DNA of 64,000 bases from assembly GCA_938003855.1 (NCBI GenBank), contig CALKXD010000049.1:1-64000 (forward strand), read 5' to 3'. A program made the position numbers and the translations under genes. Below, one piece after another: positions 53,441-62,740 of the stretch. Under the pieces are notes generated by a model. That model worked only from the letters and a program-made list of their open reading frames with translations, had not been told where the DNA came from and did no database searches. The number at the start of each line of letters is the position of its first letter. Position 1 is the stretch's first letter. This DNA is from an uncultured Granulosicoccaceae bacterium. GTDB taxonomy: Bacteria; Pseudomonadota; Gammaproteobacteria; Granulosicoccales; Granulosicoccaceae.

Positions 53441-54085
53441 CTAGAAGCGATAGCCGATACCCAGCTGCAGAGTTACCGGCTGGTAGTCAATGTTGCTGAT
53501 CACGCCGCTACCGCCGCCTTCTTCGCTCAGCGTCAGGTCACGCAAATTGCTGTAGCGCAACTGTGATGTAAGATACCACTGATCATTGAGAGCACGATCA
53601 AGTCCAGCCATCAGTTGCAGGCCAAACGCGCCGCTGTCAGAGAAAGAGGTTTCAGCGGGGAGGGTCTCTGAATCGAGATCTATCTCTTGAATCCAGCTCG
53701 CACCACCACCGACCCAGGGCTGCCACCGGGCAACGGCCACCGGGAGGTGGTAGTGTGCATTAAGAAAAAATATATTTGATGCGTAGTTGCCCGACGGCCG
53801 GGTGTTACCGTCGGCGTCTGTAATGGTGCTGTCGTTGGAGCGATACTCCCAGCCAAATTCACCGCTGAGCGGTGAGCCGTCCCGGTAGTGCACGGATAGA
53901 CCCGCTGTGAATCCACTCTTTACGGCAATGTCGATCGATCCATTGCCGGTCTCGAGGTTGTTCGCCTGTGCCCGCTGGTCGCCTAGAATACTCAGTCCGA
54001 CGTAGGGTACAACTGACCACTGGGTATCAGCATGGCTGGTCATTGGCAGGAACAGCAAGATGGCTAGCGGAATTATTGCTTTCAA
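53441..54085 (-). CDS. Outer-membrane beta-barrel protein (OmpA/OmpW-like)
   Basis: 214 residues from a TTG at 54085, which has AAGGAG six bases upstream; an earlier TTG frame lacks such a site. The signal peptide (KAIIPLAILLFLPMTSHA) is clear. The mature part alternates polar and hydrophobic residues in short strands (WSVVPYVGLSILGD, SVHYRDGSPLSGEFGWEYRS, YYLTSQLRYSNL in part) and ends with LQLGIGYRF, a terminal aromatic residue as needed for barrel assembly. It is probably an eight-stranded barrel. The function is unknown. Confidence 0.8.
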   Translation of the reverse strand: MKAIIPLAILLFLPMTSHADTQWSVVPYVGLSILGDQRAQANNLETGNGSIDIAVKSGFTAGLSVHYRDGSPLSGEFGWEYRSNDSTITDADGNTRPSGNYASNIFFLNAHYHLPVAVARWQPWVGGGASWIQEIDLDSETLPAETSFSDSGAFGLQLMAGLDRALNDQWYLTSQLRYSNLRDLTLSEEGGGSGVISNIDYQPVTLQLGIGYRF

Positions 54086-54153
54086 TGGAGGCTCCTTTTC
54101 TATTGTCTGTGGATGTTGATGCAATGGCTATTTCGGTTGTGTTTTCCTGAGAC

Positions 54154-54183
54154 TTGGAATCATTTCGATAACTTCTTTATGAT
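54154..54183 (+). promoter_or_regulatory. Candidate promoter of the FGGY kinase operon
   Basis: TTGGAA (54154-54159) and TATGAT (54178-54183) with an 18-base spacer, ending 30 bases before the kinase ATG at 54214. Confidence 0.5.
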
Positions 54184-54213
54184 GGTGCCGGGTGTTTATT
54201 CGGTGACCGGACA

Positions 54214-55680
54214 ATGAGTGACGATTATCTGATTGGGATTGATGTTGGCACGACAGCGGTTAAGGCAAGTCTGTTCACTGACGGTGGCCGTATTGTTGAG
54301 CATAGAGCGATCAGCTACCCGACCCGGTATCCGGCCCCGACCCATGTGGAACAGAATCCGTCTGACTGGATTGATGCCATCAGCAAAGCGCTGGGCTCCT
54401 TTGTGGTAGCGGTGGGATCAAATAAGGTTTGTGCAATTGGCCTGACCTCACAGGTAAATTCTCACATTTTTTGTGATCGCGATGTGAACGTACTGGCCCC
54501 GGCTATTGTCTGGAAAGATGGCCGGGCAGCTCAGCAGGCACAGACCCTTGATGCGTTGATCTCTGATGAGCAGCGTATGGAGTGGTGGGGTGCACCTATG
54601 CCGATTGATGCCAGTCATGCAATGGCACGAATGAAATGGATGCAGGATCAGCAGCCGGAGGTATGGCAACGCACGCGTCATGTACTGCTGCCCAAGGATT
54701 ATTGTCTGTGGTATCTGACCGGGCAGCTTGTCAGTGACGCCTGGTCGAATATCGGTTTGGTTAATGCGCAGCTCGACTATATACCCGGGCTACTCGATCT
54801 GCTTGACGGCAGTCGATCGGTGTTACCACCATTGCAGGACATGGCATCCGTCGCAGGCGTTGTGAGAGAGACATTACCGTTTGCCGGTGTGCCGGTGGCG
54901 ACCGGTACAATGGACGCCTGGGCCGGTGTCTTTGGCACGGATGTCACGCGTGCTGGTGAGTGTGTTTATCTTAGTGGTACAAGCGAGGTTCTAGGAATCG
55001 TCTCTGAAGAGACCCATCCGACACCCGGGGTGTTGGTGATGCCGCGCAACCATGACATCACCATGCATATCGGTCCGACTCAATCCGGAGGAGCATCGCA
55101 GTTGTGGTTCTGCGATTTGTTTGGTGTCGCGCCGCAAGACATGGCCTTGCTCGCTGGCGAGCATCGCGCAACGGGCAAAACGGTACCGCTGTTTCTGCCA
55201 CATTTGCAAGGCGAGCGCGCACCAATCTGGGATTCTGCTGCCCGTGGTGTGTTAGTCGGGCTGGATGCTTCGACAGATAAAAGTGCGATCGCCTGCGCGG
55301 TCTACGAAGGCGTTGCCTACAGTGCCAGATGGTTGCTGGAATCATTGCAGCAATCTGCCGGTGTGCAGGTATCGCGAATCAATGTGGGTGGTGGTGGCTT
55401 TCGCAGTGATGTCTGGAACCAGATACGCGCTGATGTTCTGGGGGTAGCGTTGCATCGTGTGGCGGTGACTGATCCCGGTACTCTCGGGGCAGCAGGCATC
55501 GGTGCGGTGGCGGTCGGTATTCATGATTCTGTGCAGGAAGCGTTTGGCAGCCTGGTCAGCATCGATAAAATATACCGACCCGATGAGCGCTTATCCGACC
55601 AAACTGCTGAGCGAATGGCATTGTTCAGGGATACCTATCAGGCAACTTTCGCATTGAGTCATCGTTGGCTCAACGGCTGA
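54214..55680 (+). CDS. FGGY-family carbohydrate kinase (xylulokinase-like)
   Basis: 488 residues, the usual length. N-terminal phosphate-1 motif GIDVGTTAVKASLF, the WKDGRAAQQ substrate region, the catalytic-Asp segment TGTMDAWAGVFGT and the C-terminal adenosine-binding VGGGGFRSDVWNQIRADVLG stretch are present. It phosphorylates a sugar or polyol in the cytoplasm; xylulose is the best guess among FGGY kinases, but erythritol, ribitol or others cannot be excluded. It is followed by a sugar binding protein and a permease in the same direction, which presumably import its substrate. Confidence 0.87.
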   Translation: MSDDYLIGIDVGTTAVKASLFTDGGRIVEHRAISYPTRYPAPTHVEQNPSDWIDAISKALGSFVVAVGSNKVCAIGLTSQVNSHIFCDRDVNVLAPAIVWKDGRAAQQAQTLDALISDEQRMEWWGAPMPIDASHAMARMKWMQDQQPEVWQRTRHVLLPKDYCLWYLTGQLVSDAWSNIGLVNAQLDYIPGLLDLLDGSRSVLPPLQDMASVAGVVRETLPFAGVPVATGTMDAWAGVFGTDVTRAGECVYLSGTSEVLGIVSEETHPTPGVLVMPRNHDITMHIGPTQSGGASQLWFCDLFGVAPQDMALLAGEHRATGKTVPLFLPHLQGERAPIWDSAARGVLVGLDASTDKSAIACAVYEGVAYSARWLLESLQQSAGVQVSRINVGGGGFRSDVWNQIRADVLGVALHRVAVTDPGTLGAAGIGAVAVGIHDSVQEAFGSLVSIDKIYRPDERLSDQTAERMALFRDTYQATFALSHRWLNG

Positions 55681-55773
55681 CGACCCCCGTAGGCCGGATT
55701 GGACTGATGTCCTGATACAGGCAATAATCAAAACACAGGGTGGGGTCTGGCCCGCCTGCTTCGGAGAGTCGCT

Positions 55774-56700
55774 ATGTCCCGCATTGGTTTTAAGGTTCTA
55801 TTGTTTGTTGTCTTGTTCAGCACGTCATGGCTTGCGCACGCTGCAGCCAAAGTAGCGGTGATCACGCCCTACCTGGCGCAACCGGGCACGCAGTTTTACG
55901 TCGAGGGTTTTGAGGTTGCTGCCAAAGACCACGGTTGGGATGTAAACGTGATTGATACCAAGGGAGATGTCGCTGCGGTGATCAGCCGCCTCGAAGATGC
56001 CGTGACGCAAAACGTCGATGCGATTGTGATCAATGTCGATCCCGCCCAGATCACCGCCGGTTTAGCCGCTGCCGCTGATGCCGGAATACCCGTGGTGGGA
56101 ATGGATTCCGGGACCGATCCCATGCTGGTAACCAACGTCACCAGCAACGGCTACGCAATGGCTGCAGAGACGACATCGTATGTCGTCAACCGGCTTAACG
56201 GTGTTGGTAATGTGGTGATGTTTGTGTTTGATGCGTTCCCGCCGGTTCAGGCGCGTGGTGTTATTGCTGATGCTATTTTTGCAAACACGCCGGATATTAA
56301 GGTTGTTGAGAGAATCACGCCCGATGTGCAGGATGGAGGTATCGCAGATTCACGCGCGCAAATGGAAGCCTTGCTCGCCGCCAATCCTGAAAAGGGAAGT
56401 ATTAACGCCGTATGGGCTGCCTGGGATCAGCCAGCGCTGGGTGCTTTGCAAGCTATCGAGGCGGCGGATCGCAGTGACGAAGGTATTGTCATTGTCGGGA
56501 TTGATGCCAACCCTCAGGCGCGCGATGCGATCAAAGCGGATGGAAACTTTGAAGCGTCTATGGCGCAGGATTTCACCGGCATTGGCAGCACTGCGGCCAG
56601 TGTTGTTGCGCGTGTGCTTAGCGGCGAAAAAATCAAGCAGCCGGTGATCTACGTGCCCACCAGACTGGTTACTCTATCGAACGTAGATACTATGGATTAA
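55774..56700 (+). CDS. Sugar ABC transporter, periplasmic binding protein (ribose type)
   Basis: 308 residues with a signal peptide (IGFKVLLFVVLFSTSWLAHAA) and the Peripla_BP_4 fold: VAVITPYLAQPGTQFYVEGF, DAIVINVDPAQI, GIPVVGMDSG and the hinge/ligand Asp in GIDANPQARDAIK. It resembles RbsB-type binders of pentoses and polyols. The GGAGAG site is strong. It lies between the FGGY kinase and the permease, but no ATPase gene is part of this operon. Confidence 0.88.
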   Translation: MSRIGFKVLLFVVLFSTSWLAHAAAKVAVITPYLAQPGTQFYVEGFEVAAKDHGWDVNVIDTKGDVAAVISRLEDAVTQNVDAIVINVDPAQITAGLAAAADAGIPVVGMDSGTDPMLVTNVTSNGYAMAAETTSYVVNRLNGVGNVVMFVFDAFPPVQARGVIADAIFANTPDIKVVERITPDVQDGGIADSRAQMEALLAANPEKGSINAVWAAWDQPALGALQAIEAADRSDEGIVIVGIDANPQARDAIKADGNFEASMAQDFTGIGSTAASVVARVLSGEKIKQPVIYVPTRLVTLSNVDTMD

Positions 56701-56785
56701 CGATGGGACGGCCGCCTCCTGTTTGCCAGGTGTCGCTGGATAACAGCGGGCGCTACCGGCAAGCAGCGCGGTTGGCATTATAATT

Positions 56786-57757
56786 ATGTGGTCTGGCATG
56801 GCAAGGCGCTACGGCACACTGGCCGGCTTCATCGCGGTGGTGATGATGCTGTGGGTGTTGTTGCCTGATACCTTCATCACAGCGCGCAACCTGATCAACG
56901 TATCGCAGCAAATCAGTATGCTGGCGGTTGTCGCGTTTACCATGACCATTGTCATGGCTATGAATGACTTCGACCTGAGCGTTGGATCGCTGGCGAGTTT
57001 GTCGGGTATCACCGCTGCGGTACTGTTTACGTATGACTGGCCTGTCGCAGCCGCTCTGGCGGCGGCGCTGGTTGTTGGCTTGACTGGCGGGTTGCTCAAT
57101 GGCTGGCTGGTGAGCTATGTTGGCATTCTGCCATTTGTCGCAACGCTCGGGACCCTGACTATTTATAGTGGACTGGCGTTTTTAATCTCTGGTGGCAAAA
57201 CTGTTTTCGGCCGCGATATTCCCGACGCGTTTGGTGGTTTTTCACGCGGTGGTATTCCGCTGGACTGGCTGGGTGTAGAGAAACTGCGTATTCCGGCCTT
57301 AACCGTAATCGCGTTGTCCGTCTTGTTGCTTGTCTGGTATCTGCTGGAACGCCGCGTGTTTGGCCGCCATTTGTATGTAATTGGCAATAACAGGGAAGCT
57401 GCTCACTACGCGGGTATAGCAGTGAAGCGTTTACGACTGGCGGCGTTTGCCCTGACTGGCGTGGGCTCTGCGGCGGCTGGATTGATGCTGGCGAGTCGCG
57501 TGGCATCGGCCAACCCCACCCAGGGGGCCGGACTCATGCTTGACGGTATCGCTGCTGTTTTTCTAGGGATGTCTTTGCACCGTCGCGGTGAGCCGCACGT
57601 GATTGCCACTTTTGCGGGCGTCGTGATGCTGGGCCTGCTGGATAACGGCTTAACGCAGTTAAGCGTTGATTCGTATGTGCGTGAAATCATGGTGGGAATT
57701 ATTTTACTGGTCGCCGTCGGTTTTTCTGTGCTGAGTGCCCGGAGATTAACCGGGTAA
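56786..57757 (+). CDS. Sugar ABC transporter permease (RbsC type)
   Basis: 323 residues, BPD_transp_2 family, with eight to nine hydrophobic segments. Typical motifs are AMNDFDLSVGSLASLSG near the second helix, GNNREAAHYAGIAVKRLRL for ATPase contact, and the late GAGLMLDGIAAVFLGMSL. The start is ATG 56786 or 56798; neither has a clear ribosome-binding site. It needs an ATPase supplied from elsewhere; the single-domain sugar ATPase at 23290 is one candidate in this window. Confidence 0.87.
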   Translation: MWSGMARRYGTLAGFIAVVMMLWVLLPDTFITARNLINVSQQISMLAVVAFTMTIVMAMNDFDLSVGSLASLSGITAAVLFTYDWPVAAALAAALVVGLTGGLLNGWLVSYVGILPFVATLGTLTIYSGLAFLISGGKTVFGRDIPDAFGGFSRGGIPLDWLGVEKLRIPALTVIALSVLLLVWYLLERRVFGRHLYVIGNNREAAHYAGIAVKRLRLAAFALTGVGSAAAGLMLASRVASANPTQGAGLMLDGIAAVFLGMSLHRRGEPHVIATFAGVVMLGLLDNGLTQLSVDSYVREIMVGIILLVAVGFSVLSARRLTG

Positions 57758-57876
57758 ACTGACCAGCATGCAATCTGCCTGCTGGCGGTGTGAAACACAC
57801 CGGTAACGATGCTCTTACGGTAGCGATCACCAGTCAGCTGTCTAAGACCATCGTTTGGCGTCAAAGACCCTGCGGT

Positions 57877-58812
57877 CTAGCGCGGCAGAGCCGGCTTGTG
57901 CCTGATTCCGGTCAGGGCATTGAGGACGATGGCGAATATCACAATGCCGCCGCCAACCAGCACGGTAGAGCCGGGCACTTCATTGAGAAACAGCCAGGCC
58001 CAGATAGGTGCGAAGACGACTTCTGTCATGCATAGCAGAGTCAGTTCTGCTGCCGAAACTACTTTGGAACCCAGGGTACACAGGATCATGCCAATGCCTA
58101 GAAGGAAGGCGCCCAGCGCCAGTGCCAGAACGATTTCCGGTAGCGGTATACTGATGCCGCGACCAACAATAAAAGACAGGCAGAACGCCAGTATCAGTGC
58201 AAAGGTGCCGCCAAGAAAAACCACCGGCAGGCTATTGCGCAACTTGCCGGCACGCAGCGAGATAGCAAACACAGCGAAGCCGATAGCAGAGGTTATCGCC
58301 AGCAGATCACCCAGCCAGTTGCCTTGATTAATGCTGTCGGACACCATCAGATAAATGCCGGCCAGGGCAATCAGCAATGCGACAATAGTAACCCGCCGCA
58401 ACGGTTCGCGAAGAATGATCCACCCAAGCACTGCGGTTAAAAACGGTGCAGTGGCAAACAGGAATGCAGCATTAGCGATACTGGTCATACGCACCGCAGC
58501 AATTCCGCCGATATAGGCACATACCAGACCCAGCGCACCAAGCACCGCGGAGTAGCCTGATTGGCGAATGGTTTCTATTGCTCTACCGCCTGATTGATAG
58601 TGGATCAGCCAATAGGTGATTGGCAGCAGCCCCATCGAGCGGTAAAACAGGATCTGCCAGACATCGGCGTAGTCAAAGCTGCGCACGCCGACGGGTATAA
58701 TCGACCAGAACATACCGGCACAAAGCACCATAATTACGCCGTTGGAGTAGCTTGTGGTTGCCGGAGCTGGGAAGGTCGTCAAGAGGTTGTTCCAAACCGT
58801 ACACGGATGCAA
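57877..58812 (-). CDS. EamA/DMT superfamily transporter
   Basis: About 311 residues with ten hydrophobic segments in two EamA repeats: the first with SIIPVGVRSFDYADVWQILFYRS and MTSIANAAFLFATAPFLTAVLGWIILREP in parts, the second with VVSAAELTLLCMTEVVFAPIWAWLFLNEVP. It is an inner-membrane carrier, probably an exporter. The start is unclear: TTG at 58812 or ATG at 58731, which keeps all helices. It is convergent with the sugar permease and divergent from queC. Confidence 0.8.
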   Translation of the reverse strand: MHPCTVWNNLLTTFPAPATTSYSNGVIMVLCAGMFWSIIPVGVRSFDYADVWQILFYRSMGLLPITYWLIHYQSGGRAIETIRQSGYSAVLGALGLVCAYIGGIAAVRMTSIANAAFLFATAPFLTAVLGWIILREPLRRVTIVALLIALAGIYLMVSDSINQGNWLGDLLAITSAIGFAVFAISLRAGKLRNSLPVVFLGGTFALILAFCLSFIVGRGISIPLPEIVLALALGAFLLGIGMILCTLGSKVVSAAELTLLCMTEVVFAPIWAWLFLNEVPGSTVLVGGGIVIFAIVLNALTGIRHKPALPR

Positions 58813-59148
58813 GGGCGAATGGCCTGTGCGGGAAACAGGGTGGCGAACTGCTCATCGCTGCGGTGGCCGGTGCGGGCTGAGCACCGGTCATCCGGTGTCT
58901 GTTTCTGCTGCGGTGACCAATGCTTTTACAGTGTGTATTTCGACAACACAAGTGTTGTCGCACAGAGGCAGCGCTGTGGTGATGGTATTGGTCGGCTGAC
59001 GTATCAGAAGTGCTTAGAGCGGCGTTCGCGATCCACTGCAGAGGTTGTGCGCACAATCGCGTCGCGATACTGGCAGGTTGCGATGTAACCACTGTGAAAC
59101 GGTATAATACCGGGGGCTACCGATACCGGAATTAAAGCGAAAGTTACT
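58813..59148. promoter_or_regulatory. Region upstream of queC with palindrome and promoter
   Basis: No gene in 336 bases. A perfect 12-base palindrome TTGTGCGCACAA lies at 59045-59056. A promoter fits downstream of it: TTGCGA (59078-59083), a 19-base spacer and a perfect TATAAT (59103-59108). The TATAAT is itself inside the inverted repeat CGGTAT/AATACCG. I see no preQ1-riboswitch-like structure that I can defend. Confidence 0.5.
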
Positions 59149-59847
59149 ATGAATGCAGAAAAAAAAGCCGTTGTGTTACTCAGCGGTGGCCTCGATTCCA
59201 CGACGGTTCTGGCGATAGCGAGAGATCAGGGATACCGTCCCTATGCGCTGTCGTTTCGCTATGGGCAGCGAGCGGTCGCTGAACTGGAAGCTGCCAGCCG
59301 CGTGGTCAGCGTATTGGGTGCCGAGGAGCATGTGATCGCCGACATCGATCTGCGCGTGTTTGGCGGATCTGCCCTGACGGCAGATATTGATGTGCCGAAA
59401 AATGCACACGATAACACTGAGAACAGCGGCATTCCGATTACCTATGTGCCTGCGCGCAATACCGTGTTTCTATCCTTTGCGCTGGCCTGGGCGGAAGTGC
59501 TGGGGGCGCAGGATGTATTCATAGGAGTCAATGCACTCGACTACAGTGGTTACCCGGATTGTCGTCCGGAGTATATTGATGCCTACGAAAAGATGGCAAA
59601 TCTGGCGACCAGAGCAGGGGTTGAAGGTACGCAACAACTTAAGATACATACGCCACTGATGGAGATGAGCAAGGCTCAGATTATTACCACCGGCCTGTCT
59701 CTGGGGGTGGACTATGCGCTGACATTGAGTTGCTACGATCCCGACGACTCCGGGTCAGCCTGTGGTGCTTGTGACTCCTGTGTGTTGCGATTGAAAGGAT
59801 TTGCACAGGCGGGGTGTACTGATCCGGTTCGCTACCGTCAAACCTGA
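59149..59847 (+). CDS. queC: 7-cyano-7-deazaguanine synthase
   Basis: 232 residues, as expected. The PP-loop SGGLDSTT (12-19) binds ATP; the C-terminal zinc site is [17 protein letters not shown], with four cysteines; the [17 protein letters not shown] and [17 protein letters not shown]-like segments (here [18 protein letters not shown]) are characteristic. It converts 7-carboxy-7-deazaguanine to preQ0 for queuosine in tRNA. queD and queE are not adjacent. The gene has its own promoter-like sequence upstream. Confidence 0.95.
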   Translation: MNAEKKAVVLLSGGLDSTTVLAIARDQGYRPYALSFRYGQRAVAELEAASRVVSVLGAEEHVIADIDLRVFGGSALTADIDVPKNAHDNTENSGIPITYVPARNTVFLSFALAWAEVLGAQDVFIGVNALDYSGYPDCRPEYIDAYEKMANLATRAGVEGTQQLKIHTPLMEMSKAQIITTGLSLGVDYALTLSCYDPDDSGSACGACDSCVLRLKGFAQAGCTDPVRYRQT

Positions 59848-59954
59848 TTCCTGACGAGCCCTGCTGGAAAAAGAGCACTGCCTGTGATCCCCGCCATGTG
59901 TGGATGGTCGTTGTTGTCGGGTGAGATGTTGCTGTAAATAAAGGGAGTAAAGAG

Positions 59955-60410
59955 ATGATAAAAGCACGACATGTGAAGCCACGAGCGCTGTTCTGGTTTG
60001 TCGCGATACTCGCACTGCTTTGGTATTTGTTCGGTGTGTTGCAGTGCTATAACACCTGGACGATGACCGCGGATAGTCTCGCACCGATGGTCAGTGATGG
60101 TCGGGTCACTCAGGATTATGTGGATTATTTGCTGATCATGCCAGCGTGGGTGAAGGTGTTGTTTGCAGTAGCCACCGGTGGTGGGGCTGTCGGCGCGCTG
60201 TTGCTGCTGCTAAGGCGATCGTCTGCAATACTGCTGTTTGCGATGTCGTTGCTGGCGGCGCTGGCCATGTACAGTCAAATTTATATATTCAGTGGTCAGG
60301 CCGGTATCATTCCAGTGTCCGACTATGTGATAGCCTCGGTGGTTACCAGTGTCACTATCGTCATGATCGTCTTTGCGTTGAAGATGAAGCAACGTGGAGT
60401 TCTGGCCTAG
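59955..60410 (+). CDS. Four-helix membrane protein, unknown function
   Basis: 151 residues, ATG 59955 with a GGGAG site. Four hydrophobic segments are visible: ALFWFVAILALLWYLFGVLQ, VKVLFAVATGGGAVGALLLLL, ILLFAMSLLAALAMYSQIYIF in part and VIASVVTSVTIVMIVFAL. The first loop (MTADSLAPMVSDGRVTQDYVDYL) is polar. I know similar small proteins only as hypothetical. It lies 107 bases after queC; co-transcription is possible, functional linkage unlikely. Confidence 0.7.
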   Translation: MIKARHVKPRALFWFVAILALLWYLFGVLQCYNTWTMTADSLAPMVSDGRVTQDYVDYLLIMPAWVKVLFAVATGGGAVGALLLLLRRSSAILLFAMSLLAALAMYSQIYIFSGQAGIIPVSDYVIASVVTSVTIVMIVFALKMKQRGVLA

Positions 60411-60429
60411 GCACTTTAGATTGCACAAT

Positions 60430-60449
60430 TGCACAATTGCAATTGTGCA
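60430..60449. promoter_or_regulatory. Perfect 20-base palindrome
   Basis: TGCACAATTG followed by CAATTGTGCA, preceded by a direct repeat of TTGCACAA. It lies 19 bases after the membrane-protein stop and 200 bases from the end of the convergent dehydratase. There is no T-run. It could be a protein-binding site or a weak bidirectional terminator. The half-site TTGTGC also occurs in the palindrome before queC. Confidence 0.5.
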
Positions 60450-60652
60450 GATATCTGGTATTTCAGACGATTCAGCTGGCAGATGATCGCTCTGCACAGG
60501 ATGTTATGCGTCGTGGTTGATGTCTGCCGTCAGGGGAGCGGTAACGGGCGACATTATTTTTAGCGTGGGAGTGCGGCGACTGAACCGTTGCAGTCGCCGC
60601 AATACCGTTGCTTTCCAGTGCTGTAATTGACCACCGCCCCTCAGGCAGGTTG

Positions 60653-62524
60653 CTAGAACGCTTTTTGCGATCCGGGACGCCACTTGTTGCCGGGCACAAA
60701 TCCGCTTTTTTCTGCTTTGCGTTCCTGCGGCACCCACAGTTGCCGGTCGGGGTGCATGCCGGCGCCATACACTGCCGATACCGCCGACAGACGCATTCGA
60801 TTCAGCAGGCGCGTATCGACTTCACCGCAGGATGGATGAATGCCGTTGTTGTCGGCAACGACTTTTTCCCAGGCTGATTTACGTGCCTGCAAGGTAGCGG
60901 GGTCAGCGAGCTCTGTGCAATTGAGTTCATTGGAATTTAGATCAACGATGATCTCGTCACCATTTTCAACGAAGGCGATTGGCCCGCCGAGGGCGGCTTC
61001 CGGTCCAACGTGTCCGATCACCAGGCCGACTGAGCCTCCGGAGAATCTTGCATCGGTCATGAGGCCGACGACAATGTCTTTCTCGCGACACAGGGTGGTG
61101 ATGCGCGAGGTGGAGTCGAGCATCTCCGGCATACCAGGTGCGCCACTCGGGCCCTCATAGCGGACGATGACCATGTCGTGGTTTTTAAAACTCTCCGGCT
61201 GATCTTCCAGTGCGTCGAGCAAGGCCTGCTCGCCGTCAAACAATCGTGCGCGACCCTTGAACAGATTATCTTCCAGGCCGCCTTCAACACCGGCCAGTTT
61301 CAGCACTGAACTGAATTCCGGTGATAGGTTGCCACCGAGTACTCGCAGACCGCCGGTGGGCTTATAGGGTTTTTCCACGGTGTAGATGACGGTGCCATCG
61401 GGGGCAGGCGGGTTCAGTCGCTCGACTTGCTCGGCCAGTGTTTCTCCGGTGCAGGTTAATGTGTCACCGGTCAGCAGACCGGCCTGCATTAGTTCTTTGA
61501 CAATAGCCTGCACGCCGCCTTGCTCGTCTATATCGACCATAGAATACAGGCCGTAAGGGCGGGCGTCGGTCAGTACCGGTACTACGTTTTGCGACAGGTG
61601 GTTGAATTCTTCAGGTGACATGATGTCGTCGGCAAAGCTTCGAAAGCCTGCTGCGCGGGCGATTTCCGGTGCGTGCAGCAGAACATTGGTAGAACCACCG
61701 ACTGCCATTGATACGATAACCGCGTTGCGGATTGCATCACGGGAGACGATATCGCGGGGTGTGTGGCCGCGTTCTATCATGCCCTGCAAATAGGTGATCA
61801 GTTCATCGGGGAAGACTTCCAGTCGCCGTTTGTCGTCTGATGGTGGTGCGACCATGTGCAGTGGCTGCATTCCGACCACACCGATGAATGTCTGCATGGT
61901 GTTGTAGGTGAACATGCCGCCACAGCTACCATAGCCGGGGCAGGCTTCACGGGCAATGCGCTTGCGGTAGTCGATGTCGGGATTGGCGGCCACCTGAAAG
62001 CCGGTAACGATATCAATCGGTTGCTCGGTGACCGAGTCCCGGCCGGGATGAATCGGCCCGTCAGACATAATGATTGCCGGCTGATTGTGCTCAAGGACGC
62101 CAGCCAGTGTGCCGACCGGCGGTTTGTCACAGGCGACTACCGCAATAGTGCCGGCCAGACCGGTGGCGCTGAGATGTTCGCAAACGGTGTCGTGAGTGAC
62201 CTCGCGTCCAATCAGTGAGTAGCGCATTTCACGGGTACCGTTGCGCATGCCGTCAGAGGTGGCGACGGTGTACTCGGGTTGTACCAGACGCATCGGGATC
62301 TGGCCTTCGCCCCGTCCCAACCGTTGGCGAAGGTGCTCGTGGATGGCTTCCACTTTGCGCTGTACACCAAGGTAGCACTGGCTGTCGCCCTTGGTGCCAA
62401 TCACACCGACGGAAGGTTCGTGCACCAGGTCGATATCGGCGCCGAGTTCCCGCGCAATTCCATAGGGTTGCGCACTGCGACCCGGATTGGTATCAATTAA
62501 AACCGATTTTTTCTTGTTGGCCAT
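60653..62524 (-). CDS. IlvD/Edd family dehydratase, second copy
   Basis: 623 residues. Cluster-binding cysteines occur in GDSQCYLG, VVACDKPP and GSCGGMFTYNTMQ; the C-terminal ARFSGGSVG and [10 protein letters not shown] motifs are intact. It has a longer N-terminus than the dehydratase at 10.7 kb and belongs to a different branch; identity looks low. The substrate is probably a sugar acid. It is a single gene with its own promoter, whose -10 box is the centre of a perfect palindrome, so it is likely to be regulated tightly. Confidence 0.85.
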   Translation of the reverse strand: MANKKKSVLIDTNPGRSAQPYGIARELGADIDLVHEPSVGVIGTKGDSQCYLGVQRKVEAIHEHLRQRLGRGEGQIPMRLVQPEYTVATSDGMRNGTREMRYSLIGREVTHDTVCEHLSATGLAGTIAVVACDKPPVGTLAGVLEHNQPAIIMSDGPIHPGRDSVTEQPIDIVTGFQVAANPDIDYRKRIAREACPGYGSCGGMFTYNTMQTFIGVVGMQPLHMVAPPSDDKRRLEVFPDELITYLQGMIERGHTPRDIVSRDAIRNAVIVSMAVGGSTNVLLHAPEIARAAGFRSFADDIMSPEEFNHLSQNVVPVLTDARPYGLYSMVDIDEQGGVQAIVKELMQAGLLTGDTLTCTGETLAEQVERLNPPAPDGTVIYTVEKPYKPTGGLRVLGGNLSPEFSSVLKLAGVEGGLEDNLFKGRARLFDGEQALLDALEDQPESFKNHDMVIVRYEGPSGAPGMPEMLDSTSRITTLCREKDIVVGLMTDARFSGGSVGLVIGHVGPEAALGGPIAFVENGDEIIVDLNSNELNCTELADPATLQARKSAWEKVVADNNGIHPSCGEVDTRLLNRMRLSAVSAVYGAGMHPDRQLWVPQERKAEKSGFVPGNKWRPGSQKAF

Positions 62525-62555
62525 CGAACTGGGAGGCTCCCGAGTTTAAAGTGTC

Positions 62556-62577
62556 GAGCGAGTATTATAACTCGCTC
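62556..62577 (-). promoter_or_regulatory. Operator overlapping the -10 box of the second IlvD/Edd gene
   Basis: GAGCGAGT (62556-62563) and ACTCGCTC (62570-62577) are perfect inverted arms around six bases that read TATAAT on the minus strand, the direction of the dehydratase. The box lies about 40 bases before the ATG. A dimeric repressor on this site would block RNA polymerase directly. Confidence 0.65.
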
Positions 62578-62740
62578 CGGAGGTCGACCGCATTATTGAT
62601 CGACGATGGGACAAGCGCCCGGACCTGAATATTGCGGGTTTAGTCAAAGTCTGCAGGCAGCAAGCCGGTAAACCGCCATCCATTAACCGACTCAATAGAC
62701 GTTATGACCCCAGTCGCCAGTCAGATAGGAATCGCACGCC

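Noticed and set aside
58813-58845. A stretch resembling one end of the MITE-like element (GGCCTGTGCGGGAAACAGGG).
   Set aside because: The likeness covers only about 25 bases with several mismatches, with no inner stem or opposite end; it may be chance.
59100-59148. A preQ1 riboswitch before queC.
   Set aside because: Only a short inverted repeat around the -10 box is visible; no preQ1 aptamer pattern with an A-rich tail could be found.
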